This document shows, in pieces, positions 8,818-17,009 of a stretch of DNA of 64,000 nt (its first letter is position 1; every line of letters begins with the position of its first letter). The notes under the pieces were generated by a model. It was given only the letters and a program-made list of their open reading frames with translations, had not been told where the DNA came from and searched no databases. The translations under genes and the position numbers were made by a program. Source of the stretch: UBA2233 sp002347965 [NCBI: Nitrospirae bacterium UBA2233] (GTDB taxonomy: Bacteria; UBA2233); the NCBI GenBank assembly GCA_002347965.1, contig DDYN01000032.1, positions 19,280 to 83,279 of the forward strand. The letters are read 5' to 3'.

Positions 8818-8893
8818 TGGGGTGAGTGGAGGGGATTGAACCCTCGGCCACAGGGGCCACAACCCTGTGCTCTGCCACTGAGCTACACTCACC
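8818..8893 (-). tRNA. tRNA-His (anticodon GTG)
   Basis: On the minus strand the cloverleaf folds cleanly: acceptor GTGAGTG/CACTCAC, D stem GCTC/GAGC, anticodon stem CAGGG/CCCTG with loop TTGTGGC (anticodon GTG, His), and T arm GAGGG-TTCAATC-CCCTC. The extra G at position -1 (base 8893) faces C73, the identity element of bacterial tRNA-His, and the 3' CCA is encoded in the DNA (8820-8818). It lies about 200 bases upstream of phoH on the same strand, with no other gene between, and is divergent from the nfuA-like gene. Confidence 0.95.
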
Positions 8894-9004
8894 ATGCACG
8901 CGTATAAACAAGCAATCTTGTGGCTTCTAACATCAGGGTAGCACGGTTTCGTAAAGAAATGAAGCTCTACAGGGGCGTGCATGGTTTTATGGGCATATTC
9001 CTCG

Positions 9005-9013
9005 TGTTATAAT
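9005..9013 (+). promoter_or_regulatory. Extended -10 promoter for the nfuA-like gene and the block behind it
   Basis: TGTTATAAT: a perfect TATAAT at 9008-9013 with the TG of an extended -10 element three bases upstream. No good -35 hexamer is seen 16-18 bases further up (only T-rich sequence near 8985). Transcription would begin near 9020, leaving a leader of about 30 bases before the ATG at 9050. Confidence 0.6.
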
Positions 9014-9049
9014 ACCTGTCGTACACCACACAAAAAAGGAAGTGTAGAT

Positions 9050-9283
9050 ATGGAAGAAGGCACGACAGAGAGGGTAATGGGCGTACTTGAGCGTATTCGG
9101 CCCATGCTCAACATGGACGGCGGCGACGTTGAGCTCGTCGAGGTCCGAAACCAAGAAGTTTACCTGAGGTTAAAGGGGGCTTGCGACGGGTGCCCGAGTG
9201 CATTCTTCACGTTACGGATGGGAATCGAACGAGCCCTTCGTTCGGAAATTCCAGAGATTCAACGGGTTATCGCTCTCCCTTAA
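9050..9283 (+). CDS. NifU C-terminal-domain (Nfu-type) iron-sulfur scaffold protein
   Basis: 77 residues, cytoplasmic. This is a stand-alone NifU_C domain: 'NMDGGDVELVEV' followed by the cluster-binding 'CDGCPSAFFTLRMGIERAL', whose CxxC cysteines from two subunits hold a 4Fe-4S cluster for delivery to target proteins. The ATG at 9050 follows a GGAAG ribosome-binding site and a strong -10 promoter. In-frame codons upstream to 8981 give residues unlike the family. The next gene starts two bases after the stop, so it may be co-transcribed with the ATP-grasp block, although a general Fe-S role is just as likely. Confidence 0.9.
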   Translation: MEEGTTERVMGVLERIRPMLNMDGGDVELVEVRNQEVYLRLKGACDGCPSAFFTLRMGIERALRSEIPEIQRVIALP

Positions 9284-9285
9284 AG

Positions 9286-10629
9286 ATGGAACCCCTTTTC
9301 TCCGACGAACGCTTGAACGAGCTTGCCTCTTCTCTTTTTTGGGCGTTGTCCGTCGAAGATGTGACCTTCGCTTATGACGGGCCGAACGGCCTGCACGAAA
9401 GGGTGTTTCCTTTTGACCCAATTCCCCGCTTGATCCCGCAAAATGAGTTTGATCGCCTGGAGGAAGGCATAAAGCAGCGGGTTGTTGCGATGAACATGTT
9501 CTTGCAAGATGTTTACCATGAAGGAAAAATCTTTAAGGATAAGGTGTTTTCGGAATCGTTTTTGCTCTCCTCTTCGGGGTACATGGTCGAAGCCAGGGGT
9601 ATTACTCCACCCAAGGGCGTGTTTCTCCACCTGTCTGGCATTGACCTCGTCCGGGCGGCCGATACATGGTTCGTGCTCGAGGACAACCTAAGGATTCCCT
9701 CCGGTGTATCCTACGCGCTTAAGGCCCGTGAGCTGTACGAAACCTGCATTCCCGATGCTCTGGCGGAACGCGGGGTGAAAGAGACGCTGACCTTCTTGCA
9801 AAACCTGGGTAAGGCTTTTTCTTCCGTGAACGCCGGCGGGGAGGGGGTTATCCTCTCCCCGGGCAGGCACAATGCGGCCTTCTTCGAGCACGGCTACTTG
9901 GCGGAATCGCTCGGGATGACCCTTGCGTTTGGGGAAGATTTGCTCGTCTGCGGAGAAGATGTTTTCCTTAGAGGGTGTTTTGGGAAAAGGCACAAGGTTG
10001 GGTTTGTGTATAAAAGGCTCAACGACGAGTATCTTGACCCTGTCATGTTCAACCCTGCCTCGGTGATAGGCGTCCCCAACATCTACCCAATTTACAAGAA
10101 AGGGAGGGTGGGGATTGGGAACGCGCTAGGGACCGGGGTGGCGGATGACAAGGGGGTTTTTTATTACACCCCCAAAATTATCCGTTACTACTTAGGGCAA
10201 GACCCTGTTCTTCCCTTGCCTCCCACCTACCTTCCGGAAGACCCGAAGGATGCAGCGTTCGTCTTCGAGAACATTGGCAGGCTCGTGATAAAAGAGGTCA
10301 ACTCGGCGGGAGGGTTTGGTGTCCGCTTCGGCCCTAGGCTTACAAAAGCAGAGCTAGCGGAGCTAAAAGTGCGCATTGTCGCTTCCCCAAGGGGCTTTAT
10401 TGCCCAGGAGATTCTCGATTTTGAAGAACTTGACGTTCGCCTTCAAGATGGAACGTACGAGAAGCGGCGGGCCGACTTACGGATGTATGCCGTTATGAGC
10501 GAGGACGTCTCCGTGCTTCGAGGCGGCTTGAGCCGATTTAGTGGCCAACGGGGGTCTTACCTGGTAAATTCATGCCAAGGGGGAGGCTACAAGGATACAT
10601 GGGTATACCAACCCGCACAGACTGCTTAA
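9286..10629 (+). CDS. Circularly permuted ATP-grasp protein (type 2), predicted amide-bond-forming ligase
   Basis: 447 residues, cytoplasmic. The family (COG2308 type) is predicted from its fold to couple ATP hydrolysis to amide or peptide bond formation; no reaction is established for this member. Family landmarks are clear: 'ERVFPFDPIPRLIP' early on, 'GIDLVRAADTWFVLEDNLR' and 'PSGVSYAL' in the middle, then 'VIKEVNSAGGFGVRFGP' and the C-terminal 'NSCQGGGYKDTWV'. The ATG at 9286 is three bases after the upstream stop. It overlaps the alpha-E gene by 31 bases. Companions in other genomes are alpha-E, transglutaminase and proteolytic genes, as here. It lacks the N-terminal few dozen residues of many homologues, which are about 470-490 long. 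Confidence 0.88.
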   Translation: MEPLFSDERLNELASSLFWALSVEDVTFAYDGPNGLHERVFPFDPIPRLIPQNEFDRLEEGIKQRVVAMNMFLQDVYHEGKIFKDKVFSESFLLSSSGYMVEARGITPPKGVFLHLSGIDLVRAADTWFVLEDNLRIPSGVSYALKARELYETCIPDALAERGVKETLTFLQNLGKAFSSVNAGGEGVILSPGRHNAAFFEHGYLAESLGMTLAFGEDLLVCGEDVFLRGCFGKRHKVGFVYKRLNDEYLDPVMFNPASVIGVPNIYPIYKKGRVGIGNALGTGVADDKGVFYYTPKIIRYYLGQDPVLPLPPTYLPEDPKDAAFVFENIGRLVIKEVNSAGGFGVRFGPRLTKAELAELKVRIVASPRGFIAQEILDFEELDVRLQDGTYEKRRADLRMYAVMSEDVSVLRGGLSRFSGQRGSYLVNSCQGGGYKDTWVYQPAQTA

Positions 10630-11231
10630 ACCTTTTTTGGTTAGGCAGATACACAGCCCGTACGCTCGGGACGCTCGAGCTAGGGCTGGAGGTGCTTCGG
10701 TGCTTGGCGAGGGGGCTTCCTTGGCCGAAGTCATACGAAGGGCTGCTTGGTAGGCCCCCTTTGGCTCAAGAAGCCCTTCCTTGGTTCCTCGACACGGTTG
10801 TACGCCAAGAAGAACCTCCGGGAGTAGGGTTTGCCCTTAAAATGGCCAGGGAGGATGCCATCTGCCTGCGGGGCCTTTTAGGCACAAAGGCCGTCACGCT
10901 CGTAAACCTTGCCGGCCAAGAAGCCATGGCAATCCGAGAGTCGAACGTGATGCAGTCCCCCCAAAGAATACTGGCTTTTGGGAATGCCTTGCTTGTCCAT
11001 ACCAAAGAAAGGCTCGGAGCGGAATGGGCCTGGATGTTTGAGGTTGGAAGAGCCGTAGAAGCTCTCGCTTTGCGCTTAAGCGTTCTGGATACGGAAGGAG
11101 CCCTGCATGCTACCTCGCGGCTTAACGGCCTTTTCCGGGAAAACGGGCTTGCGATTGCGCCGCTGGAACAGCTGGCGTTGCCCTCTTTAGAGGAGAAGGT
11201 TCGTGCCTTTGAGCGCATGCTATCTGTTTAA
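10599..11231 (+). CDS. Alpha-E (DUF403) domain protein, short form
   Basis: 210 residues, almost entirely alpha-helical. The N-terminal 'CLNLFWLGRYTART' matches the family's opening motif (consensus LFWLGRYxERAE), though the usual Glu-Arg pair is changed; 'MAREDAICLRGLLG' fits the next helical repeat. Alpha-E proteins (COG2307) are constant partners of circularly permuted ATP-grasp enzymes and are presumed to act with them; no catalytic residue is known. The usual length is roughly 300 residues, so this one is about a third shorter. The start at 10599 follows AAGG; an in-frame ATG at 10572 is possible. It overlaps the ATP-grasp end and, by 29 bases, the transglutaminase start. Confidence 0.78.
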   Translation: MGIPTRTDCLNLFWLGRYTARTLGTLELGLEVLRCLARGLPWPKSYEGLLGRPPLAQEALPWFLDTVVRQEEPPGVGFALKMAREDAICLRGLLGTKAVTLVNLAGQEAMAIRESNVMQSPQRILAFGNALLVHTKERLGAEWAWMFEVGRAVEALALRLSVLDTEGALHATSRLNGLFRENGLAIAPLEQLALPSLEEKVRAFERMLSV

Positions 11232-12009
11232 GTCGACCACGCGGCTTACGATTGCAGCCCCTGCAAGGGAGCACCACTTCCTTCTGCGTATTCTTCCCAA
11301 ACCCACGCCTTGCATGATTTTGCCAGAATGGGAACTTTCAATCGAGGCTGCGGACTACGTTTCGGCCTTTGAGGATGCCTTTGGGAACCGGGTTTTTTAT
11401 GGGGCTGTTCTAGGCGAGCATGCTCAGCTTGTTGCCAGCGTTTGGGGGAAGGTTTTGCTGAGGGATGAGTACTGGGACGATGACGTCCAGGGGCTTGGGC
11501 TGTTTTGTCTCCCCTCGCCGATGGTCGGCCCGAGCGAAGCCTTGGATGGGCTTGTAGCCGCAATGACGCCCGCATTCCGCAGGCTTAAAACTCGAGAAGG
11601 AATGCTTTTCTTGAACGATGCCGTGTTTCGCCGGCTTGTCTACGAAAAAGGCGCAACAAACTCCGAAACGGACGCTGGCGAGGCGCTTTCTAAGGGCAAG
11701 GGGGTCTGTCAGGATTTCGCGCACATCTTGATCGGCCTGCTCCGCGGGCTTGGAATGCCCGCGCGATACGTGACAGGATATATCGAAGGCGAGGGTGATA
11801 GCCACGCCTGGGTCGAGGTGTTCCACGAAGGCCGATGGTACGGCTTAGACCCGACGCACAACGCGTTCGTCAGGGAAGGGTACATTAAAGTGGCTCACGG
11901 CCGAGACGCCAAGGACACGCGTATGAATTCGGGAGTCTTCAAGGGCAAGTTTTCTCAATACGTCGAGGTTAACGTGCGCGTCGAGATGCTGGAAACGGAC
12001 GATGCTTGA
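11203..12009 (+). CDS. Transglutaminase-like cysteine protease/amidase family protein
   Basis: 268 residues. An N-terminal beta-sandwich (Bact_transglu_N type, about 1-110) precedes a transglutaminase core. The papain-like triad is complete: C169 in 'GKGVCQDFAHILIGLLR', H201 in 'GDSHAWVEVF' and D216 in 'YGLDPTHN'. There is no signal peptide, so it should act in the cytoplasm, as a peptidase, amidase or transglutaminase; the substrate is unknown. The GTG at 11203 has AGGAG seven bases upstream and lies inside the alpha-E gene. The stop region overlaps the next gene by eight bases. Association with ATP-grasp and alpha-E genes is recurrent in bacteria, suggesting one enzyme makes and another trims an amide bond. 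Confidence 0.87.
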   Translation: MPLSACYLFKSTTRLTIAAPAREHHFLLRILPKPTPCMILPEWELSIEAADYVSAFEDAFGNRVFYGAVLGEHAQLVASVWGKVLLRDEYWDDDVQGLGLFCLPSPMVGPSEALDGLVAAMTPAFRRLKTREGMLFLNDAVFRRLVYEKGATNSETDAGEALSKGKGVCQDFAHILIGLLRGLGMPARYVTGYIEGEGDSHAWVEVFHEGRWYGLDPTHNAFVREGYIKVAHGRDAKDTRMNSGVFKGKFSQYVEVNVRVEMLETDDA

Positions 12010-12949
12010 GACCTGGTTCACGCTTAACCTGCCAACCCGTGAAGCGGTTGCCCTTCAAAGGCAGCGCTTTTTTCCCGAGGGCATGGAGGGGTCTTTTAAC
12101 CGCCTAAAAAGGCTTTCGCTTCTATCCGGAATTCACGGAGACGAGCTGGAAGGGCTCTACGTCTGCTACCGCCTTGCCTCCTTCCTCAAGGAAAACCCTC
12201 GGGCGATCCGGGGGGTCATCGACATCTATCCAAGCTTGAACCCTTTAGGGGTGAACATGACCCGGCGGTTCGTCCCGTTCTTCGAGGTGGACTTGAACCG
12301 CATGTTTCCGGGAGATTCGTTTGGGAGCCTGCCCGAAAAGATGGCGCATGCGACAGTGCATGCGGTAAGCGGCTCGAGTATTGCCGTTGATTTGCATGCG
12401 AGCAATATTTTTTTGAAGGAAATCCCTCAAGTTCGGATCGACGAGGGGAACGCATCAAAGCTTTTACCCTTAGCCAAGCTTTTGAACGTAGACTTCGTTT
12501 GGGTATACCCTTCTGTTACGGTGCTCCGCTCAACGTTGGCCCATACGCTCAACGCCATAGGCGTACGCACGCTCGTGGTCGAGATGGGGGTCGGGCTTCG
12601 GGTAACGCCTATTTTCGGCGATCAGCTCGTTTCGGGTCTTATCCATTTGATGGCCCATGAAGGGTTCCTTTCGCTAGATTCTCCGCCAGAAGTACGCGAG
12701 CCCATTGTTTCTATAAACGAGCAAGTTTACTTCATAAACGCCGGCTGCTCCGGCCTGTTTATTCCCGGAGCAGACCACGGGGGAAGGATAGGGAAAGAAG
12801 AGGTGATCGGGCAAATCGTATCACCCTTTACGGGAGAGGGGCTGGAGACGCTAAGGAGTCCGGCAGATGGCCTTTTATTCACACTACGGGCCTACCCGAT
12901 CGTGTTCGAGGGCTCGTTGGTCGCCAGGGTCTGCGCACTGGAGGGCTGA
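12002..12949 (+). CDS. Succinylglutamate desuccinylase/aspartoacylase-family zinc hydrolase (M14-like)
   Basis: 315 residues, cytoplasmic. Members cleave acyl-amide bonds (N-acetylaspartate, succinylglutamate) or C-terminal amino acids. Zinc ligands and catalytic Glu are all present: H45 and E48 in 'SGIHGDELEG', H132 in 'AVDLHASN', and E194 in 'LVVEMGVG'. Substrate-binding 'DLNRMFPGD' and 'IPQVRID' are intact. A C-terminal beta domain (about 230-315) is typical of the family. It overlaps the transglutaminase end by eight bases and its stop overlaps the next start (TGATG), so it is coupled to a paralogue that has lost these residues. The substrate is unknown; context suggests a product of the ATP-grasp enzyme. 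Confidence 0.85.
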   Translation: MLETWFTLNLPTREAVALQRQRFFPEGMEGSFNRLKRLSLLSGIHGDELEGLYVCYRLASFLKENPRAIRGVIDIYPSLNPLGVNMTRRFVPFFEVDLNRMFPGDSFGSLPEKMAHATVHAVSGSSIAVDLHASNIFLKEIPQVRIDEGNASKLLPLAKLLNVDFVWVYPSVTVLRSTLAHTLNAIGVRTLVVEMGVGLRVTPIFGDQLVSGLIHLMAHEGFLSLDSPPEVREPIVSINEQVYFINAGCSGLFIPGADHGGRIGKEEVIGQIVSPFTGEGLETLRSPADGLLFTLRAYPIVFEGSLVARVCALEG

Positions 12950-13875
12950 TGGTACGAGAAATCTTGGTTCAGATGACTTCGCCGGCCGGCTATCCGATTC
13001 GTGTCGTCGGGTTTCGGTTTGGGGAGGGTAGGCCGAAGGTGGCTATCGTGGGCGGCCTTAGGGGTGACGAGGTCCATCAAAGTTACGTGGTCGCACGGCT
13101 ATGCGCCTTCTTGAGGCGGGAGGCCGAAAGGAACCACGGCATGATTCAAGGGGAAATTCTCCTCGTTCCGCTAGTCAACACCTTCGGGTTCAACGTGGGA
13201 TATCGCTTCTGGCCCCCGGATGCAACCGATATCGACAGAATGTTCCCCGGGTTCCGCTTCGGGGAGACCACGCAGATTCTTGCCCATTCTCTGTTTGAAA
13301 AGCTCAAGGATGCCGACTTTGGTGTGCACGTCACAAGCCTTGATCCCCGTCAAGAGCACATGGCCCTCACGACGATGTACAGGTCTGGTTTGGGGAATAT
13401 CGAGGCGGGGTCGCATTTTGGAACCCATTTCTTGTACGTGAAGGATCCGAAACCCTTCGATACGGGGTCTCTTTTGTACAACTGGCAAGTTTGGGACGTG
13501 TGCGCCCTTGGCTTGGTCGGGGGCAAGCCTTCCGACATCCAGCAAGACCTTGCTCTCGAACAAACAACGGCCATTCTTCGGTTTCTTTCCAAGGTTGGAG
13601 TCTTGAAGCTAAGGGTCCCGGAGCGCTTCAGCCCCGTTTTGCTCGAAGAGGCGGACTTGCTGCTTATCCGGAACGGGCACCCTGGGCTTTTTTTGCCCCT
13701 CAAGGCTCCAGGGTGCGGGGTGTTCGAGGGGGAGACGCTGGGCTGGGTCCGGGATACGCTTACCGGTGAACCGCTCGAAGAACTCCAAAGCCCGGCCCTA
13801 GGAACCGTATTCTTTCGGTATGCCCGTCCCGCAATTTTTGAAGAGGAGGTGGCTTTCGGGGTTGCAACCCGCTAA
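12949..13875 (+). CDS. Succinylglutamate desuccinylase/aspartoacylase-like protein with degraded active site
   Basis: 308 residues, clearly paralogous to the upstream gene across its length ('VGGLRGDEVH', 'VNTFGFNVGYRF', 'DIDRMFPGF', C-terminal beta domain). The first zinc His is replaced by Arg (R38 in 'GLRGDE'; E41 remains). H127 of the second His site is kept in 'DFGVHVTS'. The position of the catalytic Glu has no acidic residue ('VCALGLVGG', around 185-192), and the substrate Arg region is altered. Such changes predict little or no hydrolase activity. Because it is translationally coupled to the intact enzyme, a heteromeric non-catalytic partner is a reasonable guess; a changed chemistry is the alternative. 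It converges on the oppF-like gene, with 72 bases between. Confidence 0.8.
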   Translation: MVREILVQMTSPAGYPIRVVGFRFGEGRPKVAIVGGLRGDEVHQSYVVARLCAFLRREAERNHGMIQGEILLVPLVNTFGFNVGYRFWPPDATDIDRMFPGFRFGETTQILAHSLFEKLKDADFGVHVTSLDPRQEHMALTTMYRSGLGNIEAGSHFGTHFLYVKDPKPFDTGSLLYNWQVWDVCALGLVGGKPSDIQQDLALEQTTAILRFLSKVGVLKLRVPERFSPVLLEEADLLLIRNGHPGLFLPLKAPGCGVFEGETLGWVRDTLTGEPLEELQSPALGTVFFRYARPAIFEEEVAFGVATR

Positions 13876-13947
13876 GCGCGAAAGCCTTTTGTCTAGTCCT
13901 AGTAATGCGTTCAAGGGTCTAAAAAGCTCTTCATGCCCGCCTGGCGG

Positions 13948-14922
13948 CTAAGCTTTGGGTTGGCAGGCTACAAAATGGCCTGGTGAAGCCTCGTGAAGCT
14001 CCGGGATGCGGCTTTTGCATGCCTCGAGCGGTTCTTCGCAAAGCGGCAAGTAGGCGCACTCTGGATGGGTTTTTTCGGCATCGCCCTCCGATTCGGCAGG
14101 AAGGGTTGTTGTCCTGGAAGCGTCCCAAAACTCCGGAGACAACGCAAGCAAGGCTCGGGTGTAGGGGTGCAGTGGCTCCTTAAAGAGGGCCTTTGCCGGT
14201 GCAAGCTCGACGAGACGGCCTTTATAGAGAACGCCCACCCTGTCGCTTAAAACACGGACAACCGCTAAGTCATGGCTTATAAAAAGATACGTCAACCCAA
14301 GCTCCCTTTTGAGCCTAAGAAGCAGCTTTAGGATTTGGGCTTGAATCGAGACATCCAAGCTGGATGTCGGTTCGTCCAAAACGAGGAATTTGGGAGAAGG
14401 GCTAAGCGCCCTGGCAAGACACACCCGTTGCAATTGTCCTCCTGAGAGCTCGTGAGGGAATAGCTTTGCATGGGAAGGCTGAAGCCCTACGTGCTCAAGG
14501 AGTTCATCGACGCGCTCGTTCTTGGCCCTTGTGCCGGCAATGCCCCCTAGTGCAACCCCTTCTTCAACGGCGGTGCCAACGCGCATCCGCGGGTTGAGCG
14601 CCGCTTTCGGGTCTTGAAAGACAACCTGGGCCTTTTTTCTGAAGTCAAGCAATGCTCTCCCTCGCAAGGAGAACACGTCCCGCCCGTCAAAATACACCTT
14701 GCCCCCTGTGGGTGAGGCAAGCCTAAGAATTATTCTTCCCAACGTGGACTTGCCCGAGCCGGACTCGCCCACTAGCCCGAATGTCTCCCCTTGGTAGAGC
14801 GCGAGCGAAACGCTTGAAAGGGCTTCGAAAGAAGGGCTTCCTTGCGGGTAGAAACGCTTGGAGATGTCATCGAGGACGACAAGTTGTGGGAGGTGCTCCT
14901 TCGGCCGCGTGGCTTCTTTCAT
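13948..14922 (-). CDS. oppF: Oligopeptide/dipeptide ABC transporter ATP-binding protein (OppF type)
   Basis: 324 residues, cytoplasmic face of the inner membrane. ATPase subunit of a peptide or nickel-type importer: Walker A 'GLVGESGSGKSTLGR' near residues 51-65, Q-loop 'VVFQDPKAALNPRM', signature 'LSGGQLQRVCLARAL', Walker B 'KFLVLDEPTSSLD', and the switch His in 'YLFISHDLAVV'. The C-terminal oligopeptide-transporter extension carries the cysteines of the oligo_HPY region ('THPECAYLPLCEEPLEACKS'), as in OppF/DppF. The start has a strong ribosome-binding stretch (GGGAGGAAGCG before ATG). It is the last gene of the importer operon but is separated from the preceding fused gene by 212 bases, unlike the other members, which are directly coupled. 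Confidence 0.9.
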   Translation of the reverse strand: MKEATRPKEHLPQLVVLDDISKRFYPQGSPSFEALSSVSLALYQGETFGLVGESGSGKSTLGRIILRLASPTGGKVYFDGRDVFSLRGRALLDFRKKAQVVFQDPKAALNPRMRVGTAVEEGVALGGIAGTRAKNERVDELLEHVGLQPSHAKLFPHELSGGQLQRVCLARALSPSPKFLVLDEPTSSLDVSIQAQILKLLLRLKRELGLTYLFISHDLAVVRVLSDRVGVLYKGRLVELAPAKALFKEPLHPYTRALLALSPEFWDASRTTTLPAESEGDAEKTHPECAYLPLCEEPLEACKSRIPELHEASPGHFVACQPKA

Positions 14923-15134
14923 CGCTTCCTCCCTATTATGAACGTTCGAACCTTGAACGTAGCCTACTCCAGCGGTGCTGGCCGATCAAGGCATGGCTGC
15001 TGTTCGCGTTCAGGACAAAGCATCGAGGGCGAGCCCTGTTTGGGTTTACCATGACAACCCCAAGCCGATCGATACGGCCTACCATGCAGGGCTCCTTCAA
15101 GAGGCGCTGGAAGAGCTTCTCCCTCAATCGCTCC
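14923..15134 (-). other. Unexplained 212-base gap inside the peptide-importer operon
   Basis: This stretch lies between the oppC/oppD fusion and oppF. I see no recognisable gene. A 60-codon open frame exists on the + strand (14975-15157) and a 49-codon one follows an ATG on the minus strand; neither has a ribosome-binding site or resembles a known family. It could be a remnant of a decayed gene or an intercistronic spacer. Confidence 0.4.
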
Positions 15135-17009
15135 TTAAAGAAGAAGCGCTTCCTTGACCGCGAAACAACGGGCCCTGTGGCCGTCTTCGAGCGTGACCCA
15201 TGGGGCCGGCTCGTCCTTGCAGTAAGGCCTCGCAACGGGGCAGCGAGGGGCGAACGCGCAGCCTTTGTGGAGCGTATACGGGTCGGGGGGGCTTCCTGGA
15301 AGCGCAAAGAGGGCATTGTCCGGGTTGTCCGCGTCGAGTTTTGGGATCGAATCGAGCAGCCCCTTTGTGTAGGGATGCCGGGGGTCTTGGAACAAGCGCC
15401 TCGAGGGGCCCTCTTCGACAATCTCGCCCGCATACAGCACAGAGACTCTGTCAGCCCAGCCCTTGGCAAGCGCGAGGTTGTGCGTGATGAACAAGACGCC
15501 CAGCCCGCGCGTTGTCTTGAGCTTGGTGAGAAGCGCAAGGATCCTAGCTTGCGTGGCAACATCGAGCGCCGTCGTGGGTTCGTCGGCGATCAAGAGGCTT
15601 GGCGAGAGCGCGAGCATGACGGCGAACACGACCCTTTGTCGCATGCCCCCCGATAGCTCGTGAGGGTAAGCGAAAAAGCAGCGCCTCTGATTTTGGATGC
15701 CAACTTCCTTAAAAAGATGAAGCGCTTCGTCCTTGGCCGCGGCCCAAGAAAGCATCCTGGCGGAAACAAGCGCCTCTGCTACCTGTTTTCCGGCCTGCAT
15801 CGTCGGGTTGAGCGACCCTAAAGGGTTCTGGAAAACCATGGCTAGCTTAGGCTTGCCCAGCTGGTCGAGGGGCCCAAGCCTTGGCAGCCGGAGCTCTTGG
15901 CCCATGAACAGGCACTTGCCAGAAACCAGCGAGCCTTTCTTCGGCAAGAGTCCCACGATGGACCTTCCTAGCGTTGACTTGCCAGAGCCCGACTCTCCCA
16001 CGAGCGCGAGCATTTCGCCGGGTTGAAGCGTAAGGCTAACCTCTCTGATCGCAGGAAGCTCTCCCCTTGGCGTAAGGAACCTAACACAGGCTTGCTCGAG
16101 CGTTAGAAGCGGGGCTCCGAGAGTTTTCTCCGGAGGGATTTCGGGAATGTTGACACTGCCCCTGACCAACGGCCTGGGTGCTGGCTCTCCCCTTTTTGGG
16201 TCCAGCATGTCCCTTAGGGTATCGCCCAAGGTGTTGAAGGCAAGGAGCGTCGAACAGAGAATGGTCGCGGGGATGAAGAGCTGCCAGGGGTAGTACCAAG
16301 ATTCCCGGGCTCCCTCCGTGATCAGCGTGCCCAGGCTGGCCCTAGGCAGCGGCACGCCAAGGCCGATGAAGGCAAGGAACGCCTCCAAGAATACGGCCTG
16401 GGGAATGGTGAGCGTCAAGGCAACCAGTACGGGACTCATAACGTTCGGAAGGATGTGCCAAAGGAGAATCCGGAACGGCCCCTGGCCCATAGCGGTCGCG
16501 GCAAGGACGAAGTCCTCTTCTTTTGCCCTAAAAACCTCGCCCCGCACGAGCCTGGCCATCGGGATCCAGCCCGTAAGCGTCATTCCGACGATGAGCGAAA
16601 AAACCCCGGGGCCTAGGATTACTGCAAGCAGAAGGACCACCATGATATACGGGATGCCGTAGAGAACCTCCACCGAGCGCATAAAGGCCGTGTCCCATTT
16701 TCCCCCGATGTATCCCGCGAGCCCGCCCAGCATCAGGCCAAGCCCCAAATCGATCAGCGCGGCCGCAAACCCGACGAACAAAGAGATCCTAGCTCCACCC
16801 CATGCCCTTACAAACAGGTCTCTTCCGAGCGCGTCCGTTCCGAACGGGTGGGCCAAGCCAGGGGGGAGGTTGGTTTGGGTGAGGTCGATCTCGTAGGGCG
16901 AAAAGGGGCTGAGCCAAGGCCCTAGCATGGCAAGCGTTAGAATGCCAATCAAAAAAAGGAGGCTTGTAAGGAGCAAGGGGCTGGATTTCAGCGGTCGAGA
17001 GCCGGCCAT
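15135..17009 (-). CDS. Fused peptide ABC transporter permease and ATP-binding protein (OppC-OppD)
   Basis: 624 residues, inner membrane. Residues 1 to about 275 are an OppC/DppC-type permease: an N-terminal 'oligopeptide permease N' segment with 'HPFGTDALGRDLFVRAWGG', five to six membrane helices and the EAA-type loop near 'AATAMGQGPFRILLWHILPN'. After a linker of about 25 residues, an OppD-type ATPase follows from about residue 300: Walker A 'ALVGESGSGKSTLGR', signature 'LSGGMRQRVVFAVML', Walker B 'LLIADEPTTALD', and a C-terminal Cys-containing extension ('GCAFAPRCPVARPYC'). In most operons these are two genes, dppC and dppD; the frame here is continuous, so fusion is real unless there is a sequencing error. 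Its ATG directly follows the oppB stop. Confidence 0.9.
   Translation of the reverse strand: MAGSRPLKSSPLLLTSLLFLIGILTLAMLGPWLSPFSPYEIDLTQTNLPPGLAHPFGTDALGRDLFVRAWGGARISLFVGFAAALIDLGLGLMLGGLAGYIGGKWDTAFMRSVEVLYGIPYIMVVLLLAVILGPGVFSLIVGMTLTGWIPMARLVRGEVFRAKEEDFVLAATAMGQGPFRILLWHILPNVMSPVLVALTLTIPQAVFLEAFLAFIGLGVPLPRASLGTLITEGARESWYYPWQLFIPATILCSTLLAFNTLGDTLRDMLDPKRGEPAPRPLVRGSVNIPEIPPEKTLGAPLLTLEQACVRFLTPRGELPAIREVSLTLQPGEMLALVGESGSGKSTLGRSIVGLLPKKGSLVSGKCLFMGQELRLPRLGPLDQLGKPKLAMVFQNPLGSLNPTMQAGKQVAEALVSARMLSWAAAKDEALHLFKEVGIQNQRRCFFAYPHELSGGMRQRVVFAVMLALSPSLLIADEPTTALDVATQARILALLTKLKTTRGLGVLFITHNLALAKGWADRVSVLYAGEIVEEGPSRRLFQDPRHPYTKGLLDSIPKLDADNPDNALFALPGSPPDPYTLHKGCAFAPRCPVARPYCKDEPAPWVTLEDGHRARCFAVKEALLL

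Noticed and set aside
8818-8893. tRNA-His as an integration site of a genomic island
   Set aside because: No integrase gene adjoins it and I saw no direct repeat of the tRNA 3' end elsewhere in the window.
14975-15157. 60-codon + strand open frame in the importer gap ('VWVYHDNPKPIDTAYHAG')
   Set aside because: It looks protein-like but has no ribosome-binding site, runs into the end of the oppC-oppD fusion on the opposite strand, and fits no family I know.
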